From: Pseudoflavonifractor phocaeensis
Lineage (GTDB): Bacteria > Bacillota > Clostridia > Oscillospirales > Oscillospiraceae
Length of the DNA: 64,000 nucleotides
Direction of reading: 5' to 3'
Assembly (NCBI RefSeq): GCF_021531815.1
Contig: NZ_JADYUM010000006.1
Location: forward strand, 62,001-126,000
The position numbers and the translations under genes were made by a program. Below, piece after piece: positions 51,135-59,749 of the stretch (positions are counted from its first letter, which is position 1; each line of letters starts with the position of its first letter). The notes beneath the pieces were generated by a model. The model was not told the DNA's origin, ran no database searches, and saw nothing but the letters and a program-made list of their open reading frames with translations.

Positions 51135-51476
51135 ATGACATACCGGATCAAGCATGTGGGGATCAACAACGAAACGGACCAGCAGGCCCGTGAACTGGCC
51201 GACAAACTGTGCGACATTTTTGGGCTGGAGCGGGTCTCAGAATCGGCGGCGAGTATTTTTGCCGGGGATATTTTTGAGGTGATGAAGCATTCCCGGCGGG
51301 GGATCCACGGTCATTTGGCGCTGCAAACCGAGGACGTAGAGGCGGCCATGGCGGAGCTTGCCCAGAAAGGGATCACCTTCTACGAAGATACCATCCGCAG
51401 AGACAAGGACGGCAAGATCATCTTCGTATACCTGCAGCAGGAATTCGGCGGATTTTCCATCCATTTGACCGTTTAA
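51135..51476 (+). CDS. Small VOC-fold (glyoxalase-like) protein
   Basis: 113 aa from the ATG at 51135 (a GTG at 51126 is an alternative; neither has a strong ribosome site). IKHVGINNETDQQARELADK, then FAGDIFEVMK, GIHGHLALQTEDVEAAM and LQQEFGGFSIHLTV. The pattern resembles the C-terminal domain attached to some clostridial 2-keto-3-deoxyphosphogluconate/4-hydroxyglutarate aldolases, here as a free-standing protein. Its function is unknown; a dimeric metal-binding or ligand-binding role is plausible. The next gene starts 15 bp later, with TAAGGAGAAC between. Confidence 0.7.
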   Translation: MTYRIKHVGINNETDQQARELADKLCDIFGLERVSESAASIFAGDIFEVMKHSRRGIHGHLALQTEDVEAAMAELAQKGITFYEDTIRRDKDGKIIFVYLQQEFGGFSIHLTV

Positions 51477-51491
51477 TAAGGAGAACGAACT

Positions 51492-52337
51492 ATGCAGCTA
51501 TGTATGAATGAACTGACCATCATGCAAAACGGGGACCTGTTTTCCCACATCGCATCCTGCGCGGAACACGGCTATTCCCACATGGAGATCCGCAAAGCGA
51601 GCCTGATCCGCACCTTGCGCGCCGGCCACAGCCTGGAGGAGATCGACCGGGCTCTGAAAGACCACGGCGTCACACCCGCCTGCGTCAACGCCATCGAAAG
51701 CATCTCCTTCAACAACCGCCGCGGCATGCGCATGCTGAAGGAATTGAGTGATTACCTGTTTTATTGCTGCCGCAGCATTGGGTGCAGCTGCGTGGAGGTC
51801 ATCGCCTCGTTCCGCGCTCCTACGGACGATCCGGAGGAGATCAAACAGGAGACCGTCCAATCCCTTTTGCAGCTGTCCGATGTCGCGGACCATTACGGCG
51901 TCAACCTGGCGCTGGAATATATGGGGCTTCCCGACAGCTCTGTCAAGACCTTCCGGCAGAGCCTGGAGATCGTCGACGCGGTGGGCCGGCACAACGTGGG
52001 CATCCTTTTAGACACCTGGCACCACTATGCCTTCGGTTCCCAGCCGGAGGACATCCTTCTCGCCCGGGACGGTCAGGTTTTTATGGTCCACGTCAGCGAC
52101 TGCCCCGCCCGTGAGCCGGGCCAAGCCATCCGCTCTGAAAGCTATCTGCCCGGAGACGGCGTGGTCCCCATCGCAGACATGCTGAGAAACCTGAAGCAGA
52201 TCGGCTACGACAGCGCGGTTTCCGTCGAAATATTCGACCCCGCCATTCAGGCCATCCCCACGGATGCGTGCCTCACCGCGGCGCGGGAAAAGACCTTGGC
52301 CGTGATGAAGACCGCCGGCGCTCTGACCGAGCATTGA
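51492..52337 (+). CDS. Sugar phosphate isomerase/epimerase family (xylose-isomerase-like TIM barrel)
   Basis: 281 aa. AP-endonuclease-2 type barrel: HGYSHMEIRKASLI strand, NLALEYMG with the metal-binding Glu (about residue 142), LLDTWHHY (Asp/His ligands near 176-181), VHVSDCP, and VSVEIFDP near the end carrying the last Glu. Members act as inosose dehydratases/isomerases, ketose 3-epimerases or hydroxypyruvate isomerases. Specificity not determined; co-transcribed with the VOC protein and facing a dehydrogenase gene transcribed the other way. Confidence 0.87.
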   Translation: MQLCMNELTIMQNGDLFSHIASCAEHGYSHMEIRKASLIRTLRAGHSLEEIDRALKDHGVTPACVNAIESISFNNRRGMRMLKELSDYLFYCCRSIGCSCVEVIASFRAPTDDPEEIKQETVQSLLQLSDVADHYGVNLALEYMGLPDSSVKTFRQSLEIVDAVGRHNVGILLDTWHHYAFGSQPEDILLARDGQVFMVHVSDCPAREPGQAIRSESYLPGDGVVPIADMLRNLKQIGYDSAVSVEIFDPAIQAIPTDACLTAAREKTLAVMKTAGALTEH

Positions 52338-52343
52338 CAAAAA

Positions 52344-52376
52344 GCGCCGCACCTTATGAAAAGGTGCGGCGCTTGT
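52344..52376. terminator. Terminator after the TIM-barrel gene
   Basis: AAGCGCCGCACCTT (52344-52357) pairs with AAGGTGCGGCGCTT (52363-52376). Symmetrical with A and T flanks; lies between convergent genes. Confidence 0.82.
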
Positions 52377-52477
52377 CTGTCCAAAGGCCCGGACGGAACC
52401 TGTTCAGACGCTGTACCCAGGCTCCAGGCGGGCAGGATCTTTCCGGTTTTCCCCCGCCGGCAGGTCTGTCTGCCCGC

Positions 52478-53461
52478 TTAGTCCCGGTCCCAATCCTCCC
52501 TCTGTGTCCCCAGAGGCTCCTCCAGAAACGCTTTTGCGAGGCGGATGCTTTTCAGCAGCTGCCGGTCCCGCAGGTCAAGGGTCTGCAGCGGCTCCAAAGC
52601 GGAATAGTCATAAAAGCCCTTTCCGCTCTTCGCGCCCAACTGGCCGTCCTCCACCAGGCGGTAGATCGCACTGTCCCCGCCGGGGGCGGGCGCGGGGCTG
52701 TAGCTGGCGTTTTTCAGGCCGTTGACCACCGTGTCCAGCCCCGTAAAATCCATCCGCTGTACCACGCCCAGCAGCATGCCCCGGGGCATGAGGCTGGATT
52801 TGGCAACCAAGTCAATGGTCTCCGGGGAACAATATCCGCCATCCAGCAGATACAGCACCTCTCTGGTCATGGCGCTTTGCAGGCGGTTCAAGATGAAGCC
52901 CGGCACATATTTTTCAATTCGGACCGGCGTTTTATCACACTGTTGGTGGAGCTCCATCACCTGTTGGACCACCGTTTCCTTCGTCTCCGGACCCTTCACG
53001 ATCTCCACCAGGGGGATGATATGGGGCGGCGCGACCCAGTGGGAGATGATACTGTAGGGCTGTCTGCGGTCTGGCATAAGGGCGAAGATGTCCATGTAAG
53101 ATGTATTGCTGGCGATGATGACGTCCTCCGGCAGCATCCGGTCCAGATCCTCATACAGCGTCTTTTTGGCGTCCTTTCGCTCCGAGATGGTTTCCACCAC
53201 ATACCACGCGCCGGAAACCGCTTCCTCCAGAGACCGGGTACAGCGGATCCGGGAGAAGGCAGCTTCGATCTCACCGGATGCGATAAGTCCCTCTTCGGCA
53301 AAGAGCTGCAACGCGTTCCCAATGACCCGGAGCGCCCGCTGCAAGGTCTCCTCCGTACGGGAGTACAGGCAGACGGGAAACCCGTATGCCCCATAGGTTG
53401 CGGCCATACCGGCTCCCATGGTCCCGGCACCTAACACCGCAATTTTCTGATCCTTCTTCAT
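52478..53461 (-). CDS. 3-hydroxyacyl-CoA dehydrogenase-family oxidoreductase
   Basis: 327 aa from the ATG at 53461, which follows GGAGGG. The NAD site is VLGAGTMGAGMA (8-19). SNTSY and the substrate/catalytic region HWVAPPHIIPLVEIVKG carry the conserved His/Glu pair. The C-terminal helical domain GFILNRLQSAMTREVLYLL is typical of 3HCDH. No enoyl-CoA hydratase part. Related single-domain members include L-gulonate 3-dehydrogenase and carnitine dehydrogenase as well as 3-hydroxybutyryl-CoA dehydrogenase. With sugar isomerases next door and no CoA genes, a sugar-acid substrate is favoured, but this is inference. Confidence 0.85.
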   Translation of the reverse strand: MKKDQKIAVLGAGTMGAGMAATYGAYGFPVCLYSRTEETLQRALRVIGNALQLFAEEGLIASGEIEAAFSRIRCTRSLEEAVSGAWYVVETISERKDAKKTLYEDLDRMLPEDVIIASNTSYMDIFALMPDRRQPYSIISHWVAPPHIIPLVEIVKGPETKETVVQQVMELHQQCDKTPVRIEKYVPGFILNRLQSAMTREVLYLLDGGYCSPETIDLVAKSSLMPRGMLLGVVQRMDFTGLDTVVNGLKNASYSPAPAPGGDSAIYRLVEDGQLGAKSGKGFYDYSALEPLQTLDLRDRQLLKSIRLAKAFLEEPLGTQREDWDRD

Positions 53462-53828
53462 AATTCCCTCCATTGAACAGATGGTTTGTCCATGCCTGCC
53501 GTTTCTGGGGTCGACCCTCCAAGAACCGTTCTCCTCTTCCTGTCTTGTCTTGGTATAAGCATACTTGAAATACTGCTATAAATCAAGGATTTGCCCCTCC
53601 GGTTTCTGCGGATTCTGCCTGTCCCAGCCGGTCCACCGCACACATGGCCCGCGTCCCGCAGCTGTCACCGCAAAATTCCCATCCGTCTCCACAGGAGCTT
53701 CCCAGAAGGCCTCCTCCCGGAAGGCCCGTTCCCGCTCCGCCCCGTCCAGGCGCTCATTCCAATTCCCGGTTGCGGATTTCTCCCAATGTGCTATACTGAA
53801 ATAGACAAAAATCAAGGTGGTGGAATGG
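53462..53828. other. Divergent intergenic region with two promoters and a coding-like stretch
   Basis: Minus-strand promoter for the dehydrogenase: TTGATT (53581-53586) and TATGCT (53558-53563), 17 bp apart. Plus-strand promoter for the amidase: TTGCGG (53770-53775) and TATACT (53792-53797), 16 bp apart. Between them, 53576 to about 53790 on the minus strand holds a GC3-rich open frame of about 60 codons (NWNERLDGAERERAF ... VRWTGWD) without a usable start; it may be a decayed 3' gene end. Confidence 0.45.
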
Positions 53829-54641
53829 ATGCGCCTTGCCATGATCCAGATGAACGTGGTGCACAACAAAGAGCAGAATTTGACCCACGCCCGGGAGCTG
53901 CTGACCCAGGCGGCCCGGAAGGGCACCGACCTGGCCGTGCTGCCGGAGATGTTCTGCTGCCCCTACTCCAACCGTTTTTTCCGCGCCTACGGCGAGGAGG
54001 AGGGCGGCCCCGCCTGGTCCCTTCTGTCCCGGATGGCCCGGGAGCTTCGCATCTATCTGGTGGGCGGCTCCATGCCCGAGCTCTCCGGCGGAAAGGTCTA
54101 CAATACTTCCTATGTCTTCGACCGGGAGGGTCGGCAGATCGCCAAGCACCGAAAGGCCCACTTGTTCGATATTGACGTGGAGGGAGGCCAGCGGTTCCGG
54201 GAGTCGGAGACCCTCACCCCGGGGGATCAGGTCACGGTCTTTGAGACGGAATTTGGCAGGATGGGGCTGTGCATCTGCTTTGATTTCCGCTTTCAGGAGC
54301 TGGCCAAAGCCATGGCTGACCAGGGCGCCCAGCTGATCCTGGTCCCCGCGGCCTTCAACATGACCACCGGCCCCGCCCACTGGGAGCTGCTCTTCCGCCA
54401 GCGTGCGGTGGACAACCAGATCTTCACTCTGGGGACTGCTCCCGCCCGAAACGAGACGGAAGAATACGTCTCCTACGGAAATTCCATTTTGGTGGACCCC
54501 TGGGGCACAGTCCTGGCCCGGGCTGGAGCCGGGGAGGAGATTCTGCTGTCTGAGGTCGACTTTGCCCGCGTTCCGTCCATCCGCCGGCAGCTTCCCATCC
54601 GATCTGCCCGGCGCCCCGGCTTATACCGCCCCGTTCTCTGA
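53829..54641 (+). CDS. Nitrilase-superfamily amidase (omega-amidase/Nit2-like)
   Basis: 270 aa. The catalytic triad is visible: E40 in LAVLPEMF, K109 in KHRKAHLF, and C150 in GLCICFDFRFQEL. FRESETLTPGD and VDNQIFTLG are further family marks. The pattern is that of Nit2/YafV omega-amidases, which hydrolyse 2-oxoglutaramate or succinamate to the acid and ammonia. The start at 53829 is chosen four codons after a GTG because the AAGGTGG site fits it better. Followed 39 bp later by the lyxose isomerase gene. Confidence 0.9.
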   Translation: MRLAMIQMNVVHNKEQNLTHARELLTQAARKGTDLAVLPEMFCCPYSNRFFRAYGEEEGGPAWSLLSRMARELRIYLVGGSMPELSGGKVYNTSYVFDREGRQIAKHRKAHLFDIDVEGGQRFRESETLTPGDQVTVFETEFGRMGLCICFDFRFQELAKAMADQGAQLILVPAAFNMTTGPAHWELLFRQRAVDNQIFTLGTAPARNETEEYVSYGNSILVDPWGTVLARAGAGEEILLSEVDFARVPSIRRQLPIRSARRPGLYRPVL

Positions 54642-54680
54642 GTTTTCGTCCAAACGCAGCACAAAAGGAGCTGATTGCAG

Positions 54681-55367
54681 ATGAAACGTTCTCAAATCAA
54701 CAGCGCCATCCGCCGCATGGAACACCTGGCCAAACAAAACGGCTTTGTTCTTCCCCCCTTCTGCCGCTGGACACCGGCGGATTGGACCGGAAAGGGCCAT
54801 GAATATGACGAGATCCGGGACAATATGCTGGGCTGGGACGTGACCGACTACGGACTGGGTGAATTTGAAAAGACCGGCTTCACCCTCATCACCCTGCGCA
54901 ACGGAAATGTGAAGCAGCCGGACCGCTACCCCAAGCCCTACGCCGAAAAACTGCTGATGCTGGAGGAGGGACAGTACTCCCCCATGCACTTCCACTGGCA
55001 CAAGATGGAGGATATTATCAACCGGGGAGGCGGCTCCATCCTGATTCGGGTATACAACGCCGCCCCGGACGAGACCTTTGCGGACACCAACGTCCGGGTC
55101 TGTAAGGATGGCTGCTCCTACTGGGTGGAGGCAGGCAGTCAGGTCCGCCTGGATCCCGGCGAGAGCATCACCATCTACCCCTACCTGTACCACGACTTTG
55201 AAGTGGTTCCGGGCACAGGTCCGGTCCTGCTGGGGGAGGTCTCCATGTGCAACGATGATCAGAACGACAACCGGTTCTATCAGCCCATGGGCCGCTTCCC
55301 GGAGATCGACGAGGATGAACCCCCTTACCGCCTTCTGTGCACCGAATATCCCCCCGCAGGAGAATAG
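54681..55367 (+). CDS. D-lyxose isomerase family protein
   Basis: 228 aa cupin-fold ketol-isomerase. The metal site is H103, H105 and E110 in PMHFHWHKMED, with a later His in YLYHDFEVV. Start FCRWTPADW and NMLGWDVTDYGLGEF resemble D-lyxose isomerases (D-lyxose to D-xylulose; often active on mannose). Length agrees with the family. The ATG at 54681 has GGAG ten bases upstream; a TTG two codons earlier is less likely. Possibly co-transcribed with the amidase, although the two reactions have no obvious link. Confidence 0.85.
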   Translation: MKRSQINSAIRRMEHLAKQNGFVLPPFCRWTPADWTGKGHEYDEIRDNMLGWDVTDYGLGEFEKTGFTLITLRNGNVKQPDRYPKPYAEKLLMLEEGQYSPMHFHWHKMEDIINRGGGSILIRVYNAAPDETFADTNVRVCKDGCSYWVEAGSQVRLDPGESITIYPYLYHDFEVVPGTGPVLLGEVSMCNDDQNDNRFYQPMGRFPEIDEDEPPYRLLCTEYPPAGE

Positions 55368-55389
55368 GCGGCTCCGTTTCCCGGCATAG

Positions 55390-55426
55390 AAAAAGGCCCG
55401 TCTGGAATTCCAGACGGGCCTTTTTT
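55390..55426. terminator. Bidirectional terminator
   Basis: AAAAAGGCCCGTCTGG and CCAGACGGGCCTTTTT form a perfect stem around an AATT core. It separates the isomerase gene from the convergent opp-linked operon and can end both. Confidence 0.9.
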
Positions 55427-55449
55427 ACCAAATGATCCCGGTCAGTTGG

Positions 55450-55899
55450 TCATACCTTGACCTTGAACACGGCCTTTTTGACCAGGCAGGGGCCGCTGCG
55501 CTGCACCTTCACCATGTGGACATCCTCGGGATACACGATCAGGATGTCTCCGGGACGCATGGTGACCCAGGCGTCCACCGGTCCCTCGTAGGGGATGAAA
55601 TCTCCCGCCTCGTCGTAGTCCCCGGCGGTGAGGGCGGCCGCGTCGGTGACGCCGATACGCTCCTCGCCCTCCAGCACCACATGGATGTCGGCGTAATACT
55701 TGTGGCCCTCCCAGGCCGCCTGCTCCTCCGGCATGGTGGTGTAATCAAAGCGGTTGATGAACACGTTGTCGCCGTCCACCTCGTTGCGGCCCATTTCCAG
55801 CTTGGTCAGGTCGGCGGAAGCCAGAAACCGGAGCGCCGTATCCAAGTTGGGAGAGAGGTGCTCATACCGGGACATTTGATGGAAATTTGTATAGATCAC
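55450..55899 (-). CDS. YhcH/YjgK/YiaL (NanQ-type) family protein
   Basis: 149 aa, cupin-like. EGHKYYADIHVVLEGEERIGV (metal-binding His/Glu region), DFIPYEGPVDAWVTM and IVYPEDVHMVKV are the family landmarks. NanQ members are sialic-acid anomerases; others sit in sugar-acid or beta-galactoside operons, and broadly these look like sugar mutarotases. Last gene of the run oppA-B-C-D-F - flavoprotein - Gfo/Idh. A sugar-anomer role next to an oxidoreductase of the Gfo family is reasonable but unproven. Confidence 0.88.
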   Translation of the reverse strand: MIYTNFHQMSRYEHLSPNLDTALRFLASADLTKLEMGRNEVDGDNVFINRFDYTTMPEEQAAWEGHKYYADIHVVLEGEERIGVTDAAALTAGDYDEAGDFIPYEGPVDAWVTMRPGDILIVYPEDVHMVKVQRSGPCLVKKAVFKVKV

Positions 55900-55945
55900 G
55901 ATCTCGCCTTCTTTGCCTTATTTTATCCGTTTATTCCAGTCAGAA

Positions 55946-57055
55946 TTACTGTATTTTTTGCCGGAAGCAGTTGTCAAATTCGGCCTCGTCCGGCGGGAGG
56001 GCACAGGCCTTCTGCGTCCAGTGGGAGAGATAAGTCCCCTGAATGATCTCCAGCGACCGGACTCCCTGGTCAAACGGGCAGGCCAGCGTCTGCGCCCCCG
56101 CTACCGCGCCCGCGAAGTTTTCCAGCATCGCCGCCTGCTGGATCTTATTGTCGCTGTCATCAAAGGTCAGGGTCTCCTGGGTGAACGGTACCTTTTCAAA
56201 GGGATTGGGACACTGGCGCGCGAACTCCCGCTCATCCTGTGCCAGACGCAGCACCTGGACCTCCCGGTCTTCCACCACAGTGATCCGCCCCCGGGTGCCA
56301 CAAATCTCCAGCCGGTTGCTCCCGGGGCACTCGTGAGCCGAGGCAATGAAGTGGCCATGGGCGCCGTTGGCGTATTCCAGAAAGAGCTCGGCCTCGTTCT
56401 CGACCTGAATATCCCGGTCCACCGTGGCGCAGCGCGCCATCACTTTGACAGGCATTCCGCAGATCCACTGCATCAGATCCAATTGATGGGAAGCCTGTGT
56501 CATCAGAAGGCCGCCGCCCTCGCTGGCCCAAGTGCCGCGCCAGGGGCTGGAGCCATAGTAGGCGCATGTGCGGTAGAGATTGGTGATGAGCCAGGTCGCC
56601 CGAACCAGTTCTCCCACGGCACCCTGCTCCATCAGTTCCTTGACCTTCCGATAGGCTCCGGACATGCGGCGGTTATACATGACGCCGCAAACCAGGTCCG
56701 GATGCTGCTTCAAAAGATCTTCCACCTGATGAACTTCGGGCATATGGATGCCGACCGGCTTTTCCACCAACACATGGAGTCCCTGCTCCAGGGCAGCCTT
56801 CGCCATGGCAGGATGCTGTCCGTGGGGCGTACAGATCATCACCGCGTCAATCTCACCTGAGGCCAGCATCTCCTGATAATCGGTAAATTGCTTCGCCCCG
56901 GCCAGCGACGGATACGCGCACACCGCCCGGTTCATGCCGGCCGGTGTGCGTCCGCTCATGGCGGTCACTTTCACAGACGGGACCCGTCCATCACAAATCA
57001 GTCCCAGATAATCCATGGCAATGGTGCCAATACCGGCAAAGCCTAGTCGCAGCAT
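55946..57055 (-). CDS. Gfo/Idh/MocA-family oxidoreductase
   Basis: 369 aa. Rossmann motif GFAGIGTIA at 5-13; EKPVGIHMPE near residue 98 is the family signature; SPWRGTWASEGGGLLM and HQLDLMQWI (catalytic His region) follow. NAD(P)-dependent oxidation or reduction of a sugar, inositol or amino-sugar derivative is expected. The start lies 13 bp inside the flavoprotein gene, so the two are coupled. Similar in layout to the wbpB-like enzyme at 1626-2708 but clearly a different subfamily. Confidence 0.88.
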   Translation of the reverse strand: MLRLGFAGIGTIAMDYLGLICDGRVPSVKVTAMSGRTPAGMNRAVCAYPSLAGAKQFTDYQEMLASGEIDAVMICTPHGQHPAMAKAALEQGLHVLVEKPVGIHMPEVHQVEDLLKQHPDLVCGVMYNRRMSGAYRKVKELMEQGAVGELVRATWLITNLYRTCAYYGSSPWRGTWASEGGGLLMTQASHQLDLMQWICGMPVKVMARCATVDRDIQVENEAELFLEYANGAHGHFIASAHECPGSNRLEICGTRGRITVVEDREVQVLRLAQDEREFARQCPNPFEKVPFTQETLTFDDSDNKIQQAAMLENFAGAVAGAQTLACPFDQGVRSLEIIQGTYLSHWTQKACALPPDEAEFDNCFRQKIQ

Positions 57056-58689
57056 AGATGGTTCCTCTTTTCTTCACAGAATGGCGCCGCAAAATGGACG
57101 CTCAGATTCTCGTGATCTCCGCAAATTTGAATTTGCCGCTCTTGCGCAGGGTCCATTTCCGGGAAATCTTCACGATAATGCGATCCACGGCTCTCTCTGC
57201 GCAGCAAAGCCGCCTGCAGCACGCAGCGGGCAGTGACCAGTCGGCACTCCAGCCGCCGTGCCTTGGCTACTTCCAGAGGCTGAAGGGACGGCTGGCCATG
57301 CAGTTTTCCTTCCAGTTCTTCCACGGTTCCCAAGGCTCTTCGAAGTCCAGACTCGCAGCGCAGTACCATGGCGTCCCGGAACATCGCTTCCTGGAGCGTC
57401 CGGGTCATGGCCGCTTCATCCGGACAGGTCCAGCCCTGGAATTCACATTCCGCCGGAGCATTCGGAGCGTCCTGACACGCCGCCGCGGCCGCACGCCCCG
57501 CCTTTCCGCCAAAGGTCAGTCCATTGGCGGTGGACAGTCCGCCGATCCGGTCTGCCCCGTGCATGCCGCCGGTCACTTCGCCGCAGGCAAACAGTCCCGG
57601 GACTCCGGTGGAGGTATCCGGCGCGATCTTCACGCCTCCGTTCGCCGCGTGGGCAAAGATCCCGACGTGGATTGGGTCGTCGGCTGTCAGCCCCTTGGCT
57701 TGGGCCAACCAATCAAAATATGTGGTGATAAACTCCGGTGGATTCTCCCGCATCTCCTGAGAATATGTGACCTCCACGCCCCGCTGGTCCTCTTGGAACG
57801 CCCGGAACAGCGCAATGTCCACCTGCTTAGAATCCAACCGTGAGGTGAAGGGGCCGTGGGTGGACCTGAGGTCTAACAGGCGCTGTGTTTCCCCGTCCTC
57901 CGGCAGCAGCGGCCTACCGTCCGCCCGGCGCAGGTTTGTAAAGCGGAAGGTTTTTTCATTAAAAATAGTCTTGGGCGCAGGGTTCAGGTAGCCCGGCATC
58001 ATCTGCATGAATTCCATGTTTACCAGCGTGCAGCCTGCCTCCAGCGCCATGGCCTGTCCTATTCCAGACACGTCCTCCGTGCACAGGTGATACCGGAAAA
58101 TACTGCCGTATCCGCCGGTGGCCAGTACCAACGCCCGGCAGCCAAAATAGCAAAGCCCGCCCCGGTACAGCATCACAGCGCCGCACACCCGGTTTTTGGC
58201 ACGGACCAATTGGAGCGCCTCACAGTGTTCCAATATTTGAACGCCCAGGGCTTCCAAACGGCCTCCGAATACCTGCCGGGCACTGTCAAACTCGATCCCG
58301 TTCCAATCCCGGGTCTTGTGGTCGAAGCAGGGAATAAATTCCCGCTGATCCTTTTGGGCCGCCCGCCGCAGTTTCACGCCCATCCCCCGCACCTTTTCGA
58401 TGGCAGGATGGATCCCCGCAGCAAACGTCTCCACCAGGGGCCGGCTGGCCATCCCGCAGCCCACCTTCTGAATGGTGCGGGCCAGGTCCGGCAAGTCCGT
58501 CTCATCTTCGGGCCCGATCAATCCCAGGCCCCAAGTGCCGGGGTAAAAGCTGGAACCGGAAAACAGTCCTCCGCCAGCCGCCAAAGCAACGGAACAGCCG
58601 GCCTCCGCCGCCTCCAGGGCGGCGGTAATGCCGGCAATTCCGCTGCCCACCACCAGCACATCAAAGCTATGTGTTAATGGAAGGGTCAT
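57043..58689 (-). CDS. Fumarate reductase/L-aspartate oxidase-type flavoprotein
   Basis: 548 aa. FAD site VLVVGSGIAGITAALEAAEAG at the N-terminus. Central ALVLATGGYGSIF; active-site region HAANGGVKIAPDTS and the flavin loop FACGEVTGGMHGADRIGG, STANGLTFGGKAG. The C-terminal helical domain of about 110 residues is as in SdhA, FrdA and NadB. No iron-sulphur or membrane-anchor subunit follows, so a soluble oxidase or reductase like NadB is favoured over respiratory fumarate reductase. It lies between oppF and a Gfo/Idh oxidoreductase; substrate unknown, perhaps an amino acid delivered by the transporter. Confidence 0.85.
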   Translation of the reverse strand: MTLPLTHSFDVLVVGSGIAGITAALEAAEAGCSVALAAGGGLFSGSSFYPGTWGLGLIGPEDETDLPDLARTIQKVGCGMASRPLVETFAAGIHPAIEKVRGMGVKLRRAAQKDQREFIPCFDHKTRDWNGIEFDSARQVFGGRLEALGVQILEHCEALQLVRAKNRVCGAVMLYRGGLCYFGCRALVLATGGYGSIFRYHLCTEDVSGIGQAMALEAGCTLVNMEFMQMMPGYLNPAPKTIFNEKTFRFTNLRRADGRPLLPEDGETQRLLDLRSTHGPFTSRLDSKQVDIALFRAFQEDQRGVEVTYSQEMRENPPEFITTYFDWLAQAKGLTADDPIHVGIFAHAANGGVKIAPDTSTGVPGLFACGEVTGGMHGADRIGGLSTANGLTFGGKAGRAAAAACQDAPNAPAECEFQGWTCPDEAAMTRTLQEAMFRDAMVLRCESGLRRALGTVEELEGKLHGQPSLQPLEVAKARRLECRLVTARCVLQAALLRRESRGSHYREDFPEMDPAQERQIQICGDHENLSVHFAAPFCEEKRNHLCCD

Positions 58690-58704
58690 ACCATTCCTCC
58701 TGAA

Positions 58705-59748
58705 TCAGACGGTCTGCTCCGCCGCCTGCTCGGGCTGTGTTTTTTCCTGTGCCTGGGCATAGAGATGGCAGGCCACCATGTGGCCGTTTTCGGTGTTCTG
58801 GACCGCCAGCTCCGGGTCCACCTGCTTGCAGATCTCCATGCAATGGGGACACCGGTTGTGGAACGCGCAGCCGGAAGGCTTGTGGATGGGGCTGGGCACC
58901 TCGCCCTCCAACACCTGGCGCTTCTTGGTGTTGTGGATGTCGGGCACGGGGATGGCGGACAACAGGGCGCGGGTATAGGGGTGCAGAGGCTCGTCATACA
59001 GGGCCCGGGAGTCGGCCACCTCCACGATCTTGCCCAGATACATGACCACGATGCGGTCAGACATGTACTGCACCACGCTCAGGTCGTGGGCGATGAACAG
59101 GTAGGTCAGGTTCAGCTCCTTCTGGATGTCCTTCATCAGGTTCAGCACCTGGGCCTGGATGGACACGTCCAGGGCGGAAACGGGCTCGTCGCAGATCAGC
59201 ACCTCGGGCATGACCTCCAGAGCCCGGGCGATACACAGGCGCTGGCGCTGACCGCCGGAGAACTCGTGGGGATACCGCATCAGGTAGTCCGGCTGGATGT
59301 TGACCATCTTCAGCACTTCCTGCATCCGTGCCTCCCGCTGGGCCTGGTCCTTCATGCCATGGACGATCAGGGGCTCCTCAAAGGAGGTATAGATCTTCTT
59401 CTGGGGGTTCAGGGCGGAGTAGGGGTCCTGGAAGACCATCTGGACCTTCTTGCGGAACTCGAACATCTCGTCCTTATTGAACTTGGTGATGTCCCGGAAT
59501 TCGCCGTCATAGTTGAACAGCACCTGGCCGCCGGTGGCCTTCTCCAGCATCATCAGGGTCTTGCCGAAGGTGGACTTGCCGCAGCCGGACTCGCCCACGA
59601 TGCCCAGCGTCTCGCCCTTATAGACCTCCAGGCTGACATTGTCCACAGCCTTGACATGGCCCACCACCTTCTTGAACGCGCCTTTGGTGATAGGGAACCA
59701 GGTACGGAGGTTTTCTACCTTAAAGATGATTTCCTTGTTTTCACTCAT
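58705..59748 (-). CDS. oppF: Oligopeptide ABC transporter ATP-binding protein (OppF/DppF)
   Basis: 347 aa. Walker A GESGCGKS, Q-loop VFQDPYSALNPQ, signature SGGQRQR, Walker B LICDEPVSALD. The C-terminal oligo/dipeptide extension has CAFHNRCPHCMEIC, whose cysteines can hold an Fe-S cluster. The start at 59748 has GGAGG nine bases upstream and directly follows the oppD stop. Drives import through OppB/OppC together with OppD. Confidence 0.94.
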   Translation of the reverse strand: MSENKEIIFKVENLRTWFPITKGAFKKVVGHVKAVDNVSLEVYKGETLGIVGESGCGKSTFGKTLMMLEKATGGQVLFNYDGEFRDITKFNKDEMFEFRKKVQMVFQDPYSALNPQKKIYTSFEEPLIVHGMKDQAQREARMQEVLKMVNIQPDYLMRYPHEFSGGQRQRLCIARALEVMPEVLICDEPVSALDVSIQAQVLNLMKDIQKELNLTYLFIAHDLSVVQYMSDRIVVMYLGKIVEVADSRALYDEPLHPYTRALLSAIPVPDIHNTKKRQVLEGEVPSPIHKPSGCAFHNRCPHCMEICKQVDPELAVQNTENGHMVACHLYAQAQEKTQPEQAAEQTV

Positions 59749-59749
59749 T

